Source of the DNA: Clostridium sp. 'White wine YQ'
GTDB taxonomy: Bacteria > Bacillota > Clostridia > Clostridiales > Clostridiaceae
DNA length: 64,000 bases
Assembly (NCBI RefSeq): GCF_028728205.1
Contig: NZ_JAQYUU010000001.1
Coordinates: 1-64,000, forward strand
Direction of reading: 5' to 3'
In this document: in pieces, positions 42,306-52,012 of the stretch
Numbering within the stretch: the first letter of the stretch is position 1
How the letters are laid out: every line of letters begins with the position of its first letter
Translations under genes and position numbers: made by a program
Notes under the pieces: model-generated
What the model saw: the letters and a program-made list of their open reading frames with translations, nothing else
Database searches by the model: none
Told to the model about the DNA's origin: nothing

Positions 42306-43169
42306 ATGGGAATAGGTGACGTGGTTGTAAGAAAATCATATGGGAAAGACATTACTTTCAAGATTATTGATATTAAAGAGGACAATGGCGAGGTAATATA
42401 TATTTTAAAAGGAATAAGCATACGTATAATTGCTGATTCCAGCAGAGATGATTTGGAACTTGTAAACAAAGAGTTTATAGCAGAAAAAGATAAAATCTTA
42501 AATGCAAGGGTTAGTCAAGCTATAAAAAAAGCAATTAGTTCAAGAGGGGGAACCTATACTAGAATTACAAAATCGCCTAAAATAATTCCTGAAAAAGAGC
42601 TTATGTTTGGAAGACCAGGGAAGGTTCTTCATATTGATGGTGATGAAGTATACATGGAAAACTGCTTAAAGGTATATAAACAATTAAATATAGAGGCCGT
42701 AGGAAGGGCAGTAATTGAAAGAGAACAACCTCTTAAGGTTGTAGATATGGTTAAAGAAATAAAGCCGGATATAGTCGTTTTGACAGGTCATGATGGCGTT
42801 CATAAAAATGCAAAGGACTTTTTGAATTTAGATAGCTATAGGAATTCTAGGTACTATATTGAGGCAGTAAAGGCATTGAGAGATTACAATTCGAGTTATG
42901 ATGAACTAGTTATTTTTGCAGGAGCTTGTCAGTCATGCTATGAAGGGATTTTGGATGCAGGAGCTAACTTTGCATCATCTCCCAATAGGGTATTAATTCA
43001 TTGCTTAGATCCGGTATTTGTATGTGAGAAAATAGCCTACACAAGAATAGATACAGTTGTTTCTATTACAGATGTAATAGAAAATACAATAACTGGAATA
43101 AAAGGAATTGGGGGATTACAAACAAGAGGAAAGTATAGAGAGGGATATCCAAAGTCAGTATATCTTTAA
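42306..43169 (+). CDS. yabG: Sporulation-specific peptidase YabG
   Basis: A 287-residue protease that processes spore coat/cortex proteins in the mother cell. GVGDVV-like start (MGIGDVVVRKSYGKDI), GKVLHIDGDEVYMENCLKVYKQLN, PDIVVLTGHDG and FAGACQSCYEGILDAGANFASSPNRVLIHC are family marks. Length is normal. The gene order yabG-veg, with ispE farther on, is also seen in Bacillus. Confidence 0.96.
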   Translation: MGIGDVVVRKSYGKDITFKIIDIKEDNGEVIYILKGISIRIIADSSRDDLELVNKEFIAEKDKILNARVSQAIKKAISSRGGTYTRITKSPKIIPEKELMFGRPGKVLHIDGDEVYMENCLKVYKQLNIEAVGRAVIEREQPLKVVDMVKEIKPDIVVLTGHDGVHKNAKDFLNLDSYRNSRYYIEAVKALRDYNSSYDELVIFAGACQSCYEGILDAGANFASSPNRVLIHCLDPVFVCEKIAYTRIDTVVSITDVIENTITGIKGIGGLQTRGKYREGYPKSVYL

Positions 43170-43287
43170 TAAAAGAAGTATTTTCTTAATATTTGAGAAA
43201 AATTAAACAAAACCTCAGAAAATAGGAATAAAAAAGTTTTTTTTAAGGAAAATAAGTATATGAAAGTTATGTTATTAAAAATTTACA

Positions 43288-43358
43288 TTGACAAGTTAAA
43301 ACAAATAGTGATAAAATTAAATTTTTAATTTGACATATGTAAGTATTTAGGGTAAAAT
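43288..43358 (+). promoter_or_regulatory. Tandem consensus sigma-A promoters of veg
   Basis: P1: TTGACA (43288-43293), 18-nt spacer, TAAAAT (43312-43317). P2: TTGACA (43330-43335), 17-nt spacer, TAAAAT (43353-43358). Both -35 boxes are perfect. This agrees with the well-known strength of the Bacillus veg promoter. Confidence 0.8.
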
Positions 43359-43383
43359 ATATAATGGAAAGAGGGTGTTTAAT

Positions 43384-43620
43384 ATGGAAAAAAATAGAAC
43401 ATTAGCTTCCATAAAAAGAGACCTTGAAGGCCATGTTGGTGAAAAAGTAACATTAAAGGCCAACGGAGGCAGGAAGAAAATTCTCGTTAATAATGGAATA
43501 CTTGAAAGTTTATATCCAAGTATATTTGTTATTAGGTTAGAGAGTGACACCCAAAGGACAGTGACATATAGTTATTCAGATGTTTTGACAAAGACAGTGC
43601 AATTACATTTTGCTGGATAA
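43384..43620 (+). CDS. veg: Veg protein
   Basis: A small cytosolic protein of 78 residues, Sm-like fold in this family, linked in Bacillus to biofilm gene control and spore outgrowth. SIKRDLEGHVGEKVTLKANGGRKK is the family core, with YSYSDVLTKTVQL at the end. A GAGGGTG site fits the ATG at 43384; an in-frame GTG at 43375 overlaps the site. Strong tandem promoters precede it and a terminator follows it. Confidence 0.95.
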   Translation: MEKNRTLASIKRDLEGHVGEKVTLKANGGRKKILVNNGILESLYPSIFVIRLESDTQRTVTYSYSDVLTKTVQLHFAG

Positions 43621-43649
43621 AACTTCGATTATGCATCGAAGTTTTTTTT
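43619..43649 (+). terminator. Intrinsic terminator of veg
   Basis: A 9-bp stem (43621-43629 with 43635-43643) and eight T residues. Confidence 0.9.
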
Positions 43650-43685
43650 AATTCCATTTAAAACGTTTACTTAGACGACAAAAAA

Positions 43686-43710
43686 GAAAGATGGTGGGTA
43701 TCCATCTTTC
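43686..43710. repeat. Second hairpin in the veg-sipL gap
   Basis: A perfect 9-bp inverted repeat (43686-43694 with 43702-43710, loop TGGGTAT), no T-run. The rest of the gap (43711-43952) is A/T-rich with no gene seen. A weak sigma-E-like pattern (TCATATT near 43895 and GTATAAAT near 43916) could drive sipL. Confidence 0.5.
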
Positions 43711-43952
43711 AACTATGGTATAAAAGGGTATTGAGAATTTATGAGAGGTTATATGGTCAATAACCAATATTATAATATAATATTTTTGAAACTATGTCAA
43801 CAATAAAATCAAAAAAAATTATCTTTTTCGACAAAAAAATCATTATAATGTAGAAAAATGCGTTAATTTACTCCTGCAAAACTTAGATTTTAGTTCATAT
43901 TCCATAAAAAATTGAGTATAAATAGTAATAAGAATTTTGTAGGAGGGATATA

Positions 43953-45518
43953 ATGCCAGAAATAGATACTATAAAAGAGTCTGTAGATTATCAACAACTT
44001 GTGAGAGAAGATTCTATAGATCAAATGCTTAAAGGTGAATTTTTGATACCTGATACTCATCCAGATGTACAGGAGATTATTTCAGTTAGTGGTAGAACCA
44101 ATCTTACCAGAAAAGAAAGTCTTGGTGACAGAATACTGCTTGAAGGAAACATAGAATACGTTGTTTTATATCTAGCAAGAGAAGAAGAAGGTCTTGTACT
44201 TAATAGTGTTTCTTATAATGATAAGTTCTCAAACTATATTGAGGGGTTAGAAGCAGAACATAGGATCTCTTGCGAGGCTTTAGCAAAAATTGAACATATT
44301 GAAGGAAGAATAATTAATGAAAGAAAGATATCAATTGAAGGTGTATTAAATATAAGCGCAGAGTGCTATAAAAATTCTCAAATTGATTTTTTGAAAGATA
44401 TAGTTGGAGTAAAAGATATACAAGTATTAAGAAAGCCTGAAGTGATAGATAAGTTAGTAGCTAAAAAGGAAATTGATTTCAGTGGAACGGGCACAATTAT
44501 TATTGGTATGGATAAGCCTCAAGTCGGAAAGATAATAAAGACATCTTTAAATATTCATAAAGAGGATATTAAGTTAAATGAGGATAGAGTTACAGTTTCA
44601 TGTTTTTGCAAGGTAGAATTGCTATATAGAGCTTCAGAAACTAGGGAAGTTATACTTGCTGAAGAGGATATATTTATTAGTAAGGATGAGGAAGTTATAG
44701 GCGTATCATCAAATATGACCTCACTAGGAAACTTTAGCCTTACAAATTATGACTTGAAGGTTAGAGAGGATGACTTAGGAGAAGCTAGAAAGATAGAAAT
44801 AGATGTTCAAGCTAGAGCAGATTTTAAGATTATGGATAAAAGCCATATGGATTTCATAGATGATGTGTATTCGCCATCTATGAATATTGATGTTAAACAA
44901 CAAGATACAAATGTTGGTATTGTTAATGATAAAGGTAATGCAGAAGCAGTTATTAAAGAAAATTTACAGGTTACTGATTCTTCAGCAATGCCAAGTAAAA
45001 TACTATCAACTACAGGTAATGCAACCATAACCGAGAAAAAAATAATGTATGGGAAAGCTTTGATTGATGGATTGTTAAATGTTGAAGTAATTTATATGGC
45101 TGAAGGCGGAGAGAAAGAAGTCGGTAAAATGAATTCTGAAATTCCATTTAATGTAACAGTGGATTTGCCTAATTCTATAGAAGATGCGAAATGTATTGCA
45201 AAGAGTGTTATAGAAAGTATTCAAGGAGTAATCGAAGGATCTACAATAGCTATAAAAGCTATAGTTTCAGTTGAGGTTAAATCAATATCAAATGCGCTCA
45301 AGAAATGGGTATCATCTTTAGAAACAAAAGAAGGTGAAACACAAGGCAAAAAAGCTAGTATTATAATATACGTAGTTCAATTAGGTGATACAATATGGTC
45401 TTTAGCTAAGAAATATGCAACAACAATGGATGCACTTGTAAAGTTAAACAATCTTGAAGCAGATGAAAATTTAAAGGTTGGGACAAAATTACTAATACCA
45501 GGAAGAGCTGTTATATAA
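43953..45518 (+). CDS. sipL: SipL-like SPOCS/LysM spore morphogenesis protein
   Basis: 521 residues. N-terminal VDYQQLVREDSIDQMLKGEFLIPDTHPDVQEIISVSG, two or three SPOCS (DUF3794) domains (about 40-440), and a C-terminal LysM (about 470-517, VVQLGDTIWSLAKKYATTMD). In Clostridioides difficile SipL binds SpoIVA through its LysM domain and is required for coat localisation. No signal peptide, consistent with a mother-cell location. GTAGGAGGGA ribosome site. Confidence 0.93.
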   Translation: MPEIDTIKESVDYQQLVREDSIDQMLKGEFLIPDTHPDVQEIISVSGRTNLTRKESLGDRILLEGNIEYVVLYLAREEEGLVLNSVSYNDKFSNYIEGLEAEHRISCEALAKIEHIEGRIINERKISIEGVLNISAECYKNSQIDFLKDIVGVKDIQVLRKPEVIDKLVAKKEIDFSGTGTIIIGMDKPQVGKIIKTSLNIHKEDIKLNEDRVTVSCFCKVELLYRASETREVILAEEDIFISKDEEVIGVSSNMTSLGNFSLTNYDLKVREDDLGEARKIEIDVQARADFKIMDKSHMDFIDDVYSPSMNIDVKQQDTNVGIVNDKGNAEAVIKENLQVTDSSAMPSKILSTTGNATITEKKIMYGKALIDGLLNVEVIYMAEGGEKEVGKMNSEIPFNVTVDLPNSIEDAKCIAKSVIESIQGVIEGSTIAIKAIVSVEVKSISNALKKWVSSLETKEGETQGKKASIIIYVVQLGDTIWSLAKKYATTMDALVKLNNLEADENLKVGTKLLIPGRAVI

Positions 45519-45608
45519 ATCTTCATCATTTGAGTTAAAAAAATCATCAAATAACAAGATATACCAAGTGTTGCAAAAGTTAATAAATTTAGATAAGAAT
45601 ATTTTTTT

Positions 45609-45646
45609 AAAAGCTGTCTCACAATATAATGAGACAGCTTTTGTAT
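45609..45646 (+). terminator. Intrinsic terminator after sipL
   Basis: A perfect 13-bp hairpin (45609-45621 with 45630-45642), T-rich tail. Confidence 0.85.
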
Positions 45647-45807
45647 TTTATAGAATGCTTTAAGCTATTTGAAGGGAGGAGAATTATACATATTACATTG
45701 GAATCGTATGTATTTACTAGCATTTATTCGGTATCAATTGTGACAAATTCGTGAATAATTATGTAAAATCATGGTTACAATAAAAATGCATGATTTGAGG
45801 TGATATT

Positions 45808-46638
45808 TTGGAGAACTGTTGCAAAGGGAAACTTATTATTATTGGAGGAGCAGAAGATAAAGAAGGAGAAAAAGAAATACTTAAATATGTTGCAGAAGAA
45901 TCATTGAAGAATAATGGAGAATTAACAATTGCAACAATTGCAACTGAATATCCTAGTTCGGCTTGGGATAAGTATAAGAAGGTGTTTTCAGGGCTAGGTA
46001 TTAAAAAAATGAATGTATTAGACGTAAGTGAAAGAAAAGATTCTTATAATCCTGTGAGTATAGAAACTATTAAAAAGTCATCAGTAATTTTTTTTACAGG
46101 TGGAGATCAACTTCGTATTACAAGTTTAGTTGGAGGCACCCCTATTTTTCAAGAACTCAGAAATGTATTTATGAATGGATGCATATTAGTAGGAACATCT
46201 GCTGGAGCATCTGTGATGAGTAGTACAATGATAGTAAAGGGAGATGATGAAGAATCTCCAAGAAAATGTACTTTGAAGATGGCACCTGGATTTGGGTTTA
46301 TTAAAAATGTAATCATTGATCAGCATTTTGCACAACGAGGTAGAATAGGAAGGCTTTTAGCCGGAATTGCACAAAATCCAGAGATGTTAGGGGTAGGAAT
46401 TGATGAAGACACAGCAATAGTTGTGGAAAATAATGTGATAAGAGTAATTGGAAATGGTGCGGTATATTTTTTAGACGGAGAACAAATAACTTTTTCGAAT
46501 GTATCAGAAAAACATCAAGAGGAAATATTGAGTATGTACAATGTTAAAATGCATGTATTAACAAATGGTAACTTGTTTCATTTGCAGAAGAGAACACCTT
46601 TTGAGGAGGAAAATACCAAAAATGAAAATAATAAGTAA
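45808..46638 (+). CDS. cphB: Cyanophycinase
   Basis: A serine exopeptidase that releases beta-Asp-Arg dipeptides from cyanophycin, 276 residues, S51 family. LIIIGGAEDKEGEKEIL at the start, FTGGDQLRI, and nucleophile Ser in GTSAGASVM (about residue 133). DQHFAQRGRIGRLL supplies the substrate-binding part. A TTG start follows GAGGTGATATT; no other start fits. It overlaps the cyanophycin synthetase gene by 17 nt, so turnover and synthesis share one mRNA. Confidence 0.96.
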   Translation: MENCCKGKLIIIGGAEDKEGEKEILKYVAEESLKNNGELTIATIATEYPSSAWDKYKKVFSGLGIKKMNVLDVSERKDSYNPVSIETIKKSSVIFFTGGDQLRITSLVGGTPIFQELRNVFMNGCILVGTSAGASVMSSTMIVKGDDEESPRKCTLKMAPGFGFIKNVIIDQHFAQRGRIGRLLAGIAQNPEMLGVGIDEDTAIVVENNVIRVIGNGAVYFLDGEQITFSNVSEKHQEEILSMYNVKMHVLTNGNLFHLQKRTPFEEENTKNENNK

Positions 46639-49267
46639 ACGAGTCTTTGAAGGTAAGAATATCTATTCCCATAAAAAATGCTTAAGGGTAGATTTAGATT
46701 TAGAAGGATACTGTGAGACTCCAAGTAAAGATATACCAAACTTTAATTTTAATTTGACTAGGATATTACCAGAGTTATATAAACATAGATGTGGAATCGA
46801 TGAAGAACATGGTTTTGTAAAGCGTTTAAAAGAAGGGACGTATCTCGCACATATTTGTGAGCACTGTATAATTGCGATTCAAAATATGTTAGATATTGAA
46901 GTTTCATATGGAAAGGCCAGAGAAGTTGAAGGTGACCACTATTATATAATAGTTCAATATGAGTATGAGCAAACTGCGTTAAGAATAGTTGATTTAGTAG
47001 TAGATTTAATAAATTCATTGATAAGCCAAAAGAGCATAAACTTTGATGAGAGGATTCTAATAATTAAAGATATGTTGAAATATGAAAGTGATGGTCCTAG
47101 TACTAGAGCCATTATTGATGCTGCAAAAGAAATGGGCTTACCTGTAATTAAATATAGTAACAGTGGTATTTATCAGATTGGATATGGAAGGGCTGCAAGA
47201 GTTATTGAAGCTACCATAGGGAGCAATACATCTTGTGTAGCAGCAGATATATCCTGCGATAAGTTATTAACAAAGAAGCTATTGAAATATCAATGCATCC
47301 CTGTTGCTGAAGGTTATAAAGTTAATAACATCATTGAGCTTATAAAGTATAGTAAGGAATTAGGTTACCCGCTGGTTTTAAAGCCTCAATATGGTAATAA
47401 AGGAAAAGGTGTAATTTTAAATATCAAAAGTGAAAAACATCTGATAGAAGCATTTAATAAAATAAAGAAAAACTATAAAGATGTTATCTTAGAAGAATTT
47501 ATAAAAGGAAAAGACTATAGAGTTTTAGTTGTCAGGGATAAGGTAATTGCAGTTGCGCTAAGGATACCACCATATATTACTGGAAACGGTGAAGATACAA
47601 TATTGAATTTGATTAAAAAGCTTAATGCAGATAATAATAGAGGTGATGATCACGAAAAACCTTTAACTAAAGTTAAGATTGATGAAGAAGTAATGGGATG
47701 CATTTCAAAGGAAGGTTTAAGCTTGGAATCTGTCCTTGAAAAGGATAGAAAGATATATTTAAGAGAAAATGCTAATATTTCTACTGGTGGAGTTGCTATA
47801 GATTGTACTGACATCATATCTCAAGAAAATAAGGAACTATGCGTTAGGGTAGCTAAAACCATAGGATTAGATATATGTGGAATTGATTTATGTACTAGTG
47901 ATATTATGGAACCGATTGAGTCCCAAGGTGTTGTTATGGAGGTTAATACTGCACCAGGAATAAGAATGCATTGCTATCCATATGAAGGTAATGCAAGGAA
48001 TGTTGGAAAAGAAATAATTAATATGCTATATAATGATAATCCTAGAAATATACCGCTGATTTCGGTTACTGGAACAAATGGAAAGACTACAACTACTAGA
48101 ATAATTTCTTATATATATTCATTAATAGGATATAATGTGGGAATGACATCAACTGATGGAATATTTTTAGGTGAAAAGTGTTTGCATTCTGGTGATGATA
48201 CTGGAGTTCAAAGTGCGAAAACAATCTTAATGAATAAGGATGTTGATATTGCAGTTCTAGAAACAGCTAGAGGTGGTATTGTAAAAAAAGGATTAGCTTA
48301 TGATTTAGCAGATGTGGGCGTAATTACTAATATAACAGAAGATCATTTGGGCTTAGATGGAATAAATACTTTAGAGGAATTGGCATTTGTTAAATCTGTT
48401 GTTGCCGAAGAAGTAAAAGAGAATGGGTATGCGGTTATTAATGCTGATGATTCATGGTCTTTAAAAGTATTACCAAGAATTAAGTCTAAAATTGTATTCT
48501 TTTCACATGATAAAGAAAATCCATATATTAAAAATGCTTTTCTTAAAGATAATATAGCTGTTTATATTGATGAAGATAGATTGATGGCATTTAATAATGG
48601 AAGACATTACAACATTTGTAGTGTAAGTGATATAGGAATTTCTATGAATGGAAGATTAAAGTATAATATTTCTAATGCAATGGCAGCGACAGCTGCATTA
48701 ATATCTCAGGGTGTAGATTATTGTATTATTGCTAAGGGATTAAAAGAATTTAAGAATAATGAAAAACTAAATAAGGGAAGATTTAATGAGTATGATATAA
48801 ATGGAGTTAAAGTAATATTAGATTATGGTCATAATCTTGATGGGTATAGAGTTGTTTTGGAATCCCTAAAAACAATGGAGCATAATAAACTAATTGGAGT
48901 TATAGGAATTCCAGGAGATAGAAGTGATGATGTTGCTGAGAGAATAGGTGAGATTGCAGGAGAGAATTTAGATTATATATTCATAAAAGAAGACAAAGAC
49001 AGAAGAGGAAGAGAAAAAGGAGATATCTGTAATAGCATAAGCAAAGGCATAGAGAAAAAAGTAAAAGATAATAAAAAGAGTAAAATTGTTTTGGATGAAG
49101 TTGAGGCGTTGAAAGAAGCGCTGGATATAGCTCTTTCTGGAGATGTTGTAATTGTATTTTATGAAAAATTCAAACCACTAGTGGATTATATAAATAACCT
49201 TAAAGAAAGAGAGTTAAGGGTAGGAGAATTAAATAGTTTAGAGGAAGGGTTAATTAATTTAACTTAA
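46622..49267 (+). CDS. cphA: Cyanophycin synthetase
   Basis: 881 residues from the ATG after GAGGAGGAAA; a longer in-frame start at 46565 would lie inside cphB and is rejected. Three parts: an N-terminal domain (1-160), an ATP-grasp domain (about 200-465, YPLVLKPQYGNKGKGV, MEVNTAPGIRMH) that adds Asp, and a Mur-ligase-like domain (about 475-870, VTGTNGKTTTTR) that adds Arg. All ATP motifs are intact. The product is a multi-L-arginyl-poly-L-aspartate nitrogen store. It sits among sporulation genes. Confidence 0.97.
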   Translation: MKIISKRVFEGKNIYSHKKCLRVDLDLEGYCETPSKDIPNFNFNLTRILPELYKHRCGIDEEHGFVKRLKEGTYLAHICEHCIIAIQNMLDIEVSYGKAREVEGDHYYIIVQYEYEQTALRIVDLVVDLINSLISQKSINFDERILIIKDMLKYESDGPSTRAIIDAAKEMGLPVIKYSNSGIYQIGYGRAARVIEATIGSNTSCVAADISCDKLLTKKLLKYQCIPVAEGYKVNNIIELIKYSKELGYPLVLKPQYGNKGKGVILNIKSEKHLIEAFNKIKKNYKDVILEEFIKGKDYRVLVVRDKVIAVALRIPPYITGNGEDTILNLIKKLNADNNRGDDHEKPLTKVKIDEEVMGCISKEGLSLESVLEKDRKIYLRENANISTGGVAIDCTDIISQENKELCVRVAKTIGLDICGIDLCTSDIMEPIESQGVVMEVNTAPGIRMHCYPYEGNARNVGKEIINMLYNDNPRNIPLISVTGTNGKTTTTRIISYIYSLIGYNVGMTSTDGIFLGEKCLHSGDDTGVQSAKTILMNKDVDIAVLETARGGIVKKGLAYDLADVGVITNITEDHLGLDGINTLEELAFVKSVVAEEVKENGYAVINADDSWSLKVLPRIKSKIVFFSHDKENPYIKNAFLKDNIAVYIDEDRLMAFNNGRHYNICSVSDIGISMNGRLKYNISNAMAATAALISQGVDYCIIAKGLKEFKNNEKLNKGRFNEYDINGVKVILDYGHNLDGYRVVLESLKTMEHNKLIGVIGIPGDRSDDVAERIGEIAGENLDYIFIKEDKDRRGREKGDICNSISKGIEKKVKDNKKSKIVLDEVEALKEALDIALSGDVVIVFYEKFKPLVDYINNLKERELRVGELNSLEEGLINLT

Positions 49268-49281
49268 TTTAATTAATCATA

Positions 49282-49346
49282 TAAGTCGGGTGAAGAATTA
49301 AAATGAAGTTTATTTAAAACTTATGATTTTATCCCGGCTTAAATTT
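49282..49346 (+). terminator. Hairpin after cphA
   Basis: TAAGTCGGG (49282-49290) with CCCGGCTTA (49333-49341), one G-U, with an inner A/T stem. The tail is short (AATTTT). Confidence 0.45.
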
Positions 49347-49424
49347 TACATAAATTAATTCTTGCATAAATACCTTTAAATAAATGATAATATAATAGTA
49401 TTATTTATTTGAGAGGAAGATTAT

Positions 49425-50267
49425 ATGAAGATTAAAGCTTATGGCAAGATTAATATTGCTTTAGAGGTAGTAGGAAAAAGAGATGATGGATATCATCTGC
49501 TAAGAATGATAATGCAGAGAATAGATCTTTATGATTTGATTGAAATACAGGAAAGAACAAACGGAATAGAAATTACTTGTAATAAGCCATATGTTCCAAG
49601 GGATGAAAGAAATTTAGCATATAAAGCAGCAAGGCTCTTTTTGGATACTTATAACATAAATAAGGGAGTACATATAGATATTAGAAAGAATATTCCAGTG
49701 GCAGCAGGATTAGCAGGCGGAAGTACTGATGGGGCTGCAGTGCTTATGGGGTTGAACTCAATATTTAATATAGGTGCTTCAGATGAAGAACTTATGGAGT
49801 TGGGATTAAAACTTGGTGCAGATGTACCTTATTGCATTAAAGGAAAGACTGCTCTATGTGAAGGTATTGGTGAAAAAATAACGCAGCTTAAGGATTTTAA
49901 AGATAAAATATTAGTTCTAGTAAAACCATCTTTTGGAGTTTCTACTAAAGAGGTTTATAGTGGTTTAGATATAAGTAAAATCTATAAAAAAGTTAAAATT
50001 GAAGAAATAATTGATGCTATGGAAAATGATAATTTAGATTTTGTAGCAAAAAATATGAAAAATCATTTGGAAAATGTAACATTAAGAAAACATAGAAAAA
50101 TTATTGAAATTAAAGAGGAAATGATTAAGATGGATGCGTTAGGGGCTATGATGAGCGGTAGTGGTCCTACTGTTTTTGGGTTCTTTGATGATATGCTTAA
50201 AGCACAAAGTTGTTATGATAGAATGAAAAAACAATATAATGATGTGTTTATTACAAGAACAATTTAA
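49425..50267 (+). CDS. ispE: 4-diphosphocytidyl-2-C-methyl-D-erythritol kinase
   Basis: A GHMP kinase of the MEP isoprenoid pathway, 280 residues. N-terminal AYGKINIALEVVGKRDDGYHLL, ATP loop PVAAGLAGGSTDGAA, and C-terminal MMSGSGPTVFG are all present. Its isopentenyl diphosphate output feeds polyprenyl synthases such as the one at 30192. GAGAGGAAG ribosome site. Confidence 0.97.
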   Translation: MKIKAYGKINIALEVVGKRDDGYHLLRMIMQRIDLYDLIEIQERTNGIEITCNKPYVPRDERNLAYKAARLFLDTYNINKGVHIDIRKNIPVAAGLAGGSTDGAAVLMGLNSIFNIGASDEELMELGLKLGADVPYCIKGKTALCEGIGEKITQLKDFKDKILVLVKPSFGVSTKEVYSGLDISKIYKKVKIEEIIDAMENDNLDFVAKNMKNHLENVTLRKHRKIIEIKEEMIKMDALGAMMSGSGPTVFGFFDDMLKAQSCYDRMKKQYNDVFITRTI

Positions 50268-50325
50268 AAGAAGTGTATAAGATTATTTTATTTTGTCAAC
50301 AATACTCCTATAGGGGGTTGATAAA

Positions 50326-50958
50326 ATGAAAAAAGTAATTTCACTATTAGTAATTATCTTGCTTGTCATAAATACATTTGTATATTTTAATAGTAAAGGT
50401 GCGTCTGGCAAATCTAGGGACAACCTGGTGCAGGAGATAAGTGCTAAGTTAATTAGATTTCATGTTATTGCAAACAGTGATTCTGATAATGATCAGCAAT
50501 TAAAAATAAAAGTGAAGGATGCAATAATAAGTTATATTTTTCCAAAGCTTAAGGATTCTCCGAGTATTGATGAATCAAGAAAGATACTTAAATCTTATAA
50601 TGAGGATATATTAAAACTAGCATCAAATATCATTAAAAGTAATGGTTATAATTATAGTGTTAAGTCAACAATGGGAAAAGAAAATTTTCCTGATAAAAGC
50701 TATGGTAATATAACATTGCCTCAAGGTGAATATGAAGCATATAGAGTTATAATAGGATCTGGAGAAGGGAAAAACTGGTGGTGTGTAATGTTTCCACCAT
50801 TGTGTTTTGTAGACGAAACAAGGGGACAAGTATCCGAGGAAGAAACTGCAAAGCAAATGAAGAGAGTTTTAAGTGATGATGAATATGATCAAGTTAATAA
50901 TGATGTAAAAATTAAATTCAAAATATTTGAGTTGATTCAAAAATGGATTAAAAAATAA
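50326..50958 (+). CDS. spoIIR: Stage II sporulation protein R
   Basis: A secreted signalling protein of 210 residues, made in the forespore, that triggers SpoIIGA to process pro-sigma-E in the mother cell. An N-terminal signal/anchor (about 4-22) is followed by LIRFHVIANSDSDNDQQLKIKVKDAII, GNITLPQGEYEAYRVIIGSGEGKNWWCVMFPPLCF, the family core. AGGGGGTTG ribosome site. Confidence 0.95.
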   Translation: MKKVISLLVIILLVINTFVYFNSKGASGKSRDNLVQEISAKLIRFHVIANSDSDNDQQLKIKVKDAIISYIFPKLKDSPSIDESRKILKSYNEDILKLASNIIKSNGYNYSVKSTMGKENFPDKSYGNITLPQGEYEAYRVIIGSGEGKNWWCVMFPPLCFVDETRGQVSEEETAKQMKRVLSDDEYDQVNNDVKIKFKIFELIQKWIKK

Positions 50959-51032
50959 AATCTTGATTAAATTATTTAAAACCTATAAACTATACAGTGA
51001 ATTTAAATTTTAAGATAAAGAGGTTAATAGTT

Positions 51033-51449
51033 ATGAAGAAAAAGGCTGTAATTTCTGTTATATCAAACCAAAATTACGAAGATGATGATGTTATTGAAGT
51101 AGTAACACCTGGAGAATTTCATATAAAAGATTCAAGTAGTTATGAAGCTATATATGAAGAAACTGAAATATCAGGTATGGAAGGAACTACTACAAAATTA
51201 GAAATATATAAAGATGAAATTACCTTATATAGAGAAGGAACAACTTCGACAAAAATGGATTTTAAAAAGGATAATAATTCAGTTACACTATACAACACTC
51301 CATACGGTATGCTGGAACTGAAAATTGATACTAAAGATTTAAAAATTGAGATGGATGAGAATGGCGGAGAAGTTCAGATAGACTACAATATAAGTATTGC
51401 TGGACAACCACCTCAAGGAACACAATTAAAGATAAAAATAAAAGCATAA
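51033..51449 (+). CDS. DUF1934 (YwiB-like) beta-barrel protein
   Basis: 138 residues from the ATG after AAAGAGG; an upstream in-frame start at 50997 has no site. The calycin-like DUF1934 pattern: a beta-strand MKKKAVISVIS, YEETEISGMEGTTTKLEI, and the C-terminal DYNISIAGQPPQGTQLKIKI. Cytosolic, function unknown. It follows spoIIR and ends at a strong terminator. Confidence 0.85.
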   Translation: MKKKAVISVISNQNYEDDDVIEVVTPGEFHIKDSSSYEAIYEETEISGMEGTTTKLEIYKDEITLYREGTTSTKMDFKKDNNSVTLYNTPYGMLELKIDTKDLKIEMDENGGEVQIDYNISIAGQPPQGTQLKIKIKA

Positions 51450-51462
51450 ATATAAATAATTA

Positions 51463-51503
51463 AATGGTGAAGAAAATTATTATTAATTTACTTCACCATT
51501 TTT
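51463..51503 (+). terminator. Intrinsic terminator
   Basis: A perfect 10-bp stem (51463-51472 with 51491-51500), loop 18 nt, TTT tail. Confidence 0.75.
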
Positions 51504-51564
51504 GATTAAAAATAACTTCAAGCGTTAATACTTAAATATGAAAATTTTTGAGGAGAGTAGATTA

Positions 51565-51852
51565 ATGAAACAGGATGCTTTAGATGATTTATTAGAATTT
51601 GTTTTAGGTATTAATGGGATGAGCTTAGAAGATATGGTTGATTTTTTAAGAAAGAAAGAAAATCTTTATATGCTTATATTGGTAATGAAAGACCATCATT
51701 TTCTACATGATAAGCGAGTTAAAGAGATTTTAGGAGAACATAATAAGAATATAAATTCAACATTGAGAAAAGCTGAAGAAAAGATATTAATAAATAGTAG
51801 TTTTAGGGAAAAGTACTTTAGAATAGACGAAAAGATAAAAAAAATTATTTAA
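51565..51852 (+). CDS. Small helical protein of unknown function
   Basis: 95 residues from the ATG that follows TGAGGAGAG (51549-51557); an in-frame ATG at 51538 has no site. I do not recognise it. It is mostly helical, soluble, rich in Lys, Glu and Leu, with a HHFLHDKRVKEIL stretch. It lies between a terminator and the pyrG promoter region, so it is probably monocistronic. Confidence 0.7.
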   Translation: MKQDALDDLLEFVLGINGMSLEDMVDFLRKKENLYMLILVMKDHHFLHDKRVKEILGEHNKNINSTLRKAEEKILINSSFREKYFRIDEKIKKII

Positions 51853-52012
51853 AACATATAAAAAAGACTGGATTAGAAACTCAGTTTATGATAATATATA
51901 ATCTATGTTATTAAATAGTTATCCCATCATAATATTGAAGGGTAATTTCTATTTTATCATCGAGTTAATTACATGTCAATATATTTTTTAAATATTTTTA
52001 GGAGGATTTTTT

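Noticed and set aside
46565..46621. Extended N-terminus of cyanophycin synthetase
   Set aside because: It would sit inside cphB with no ribosome site; GAGGAGG before 46622 fits better.
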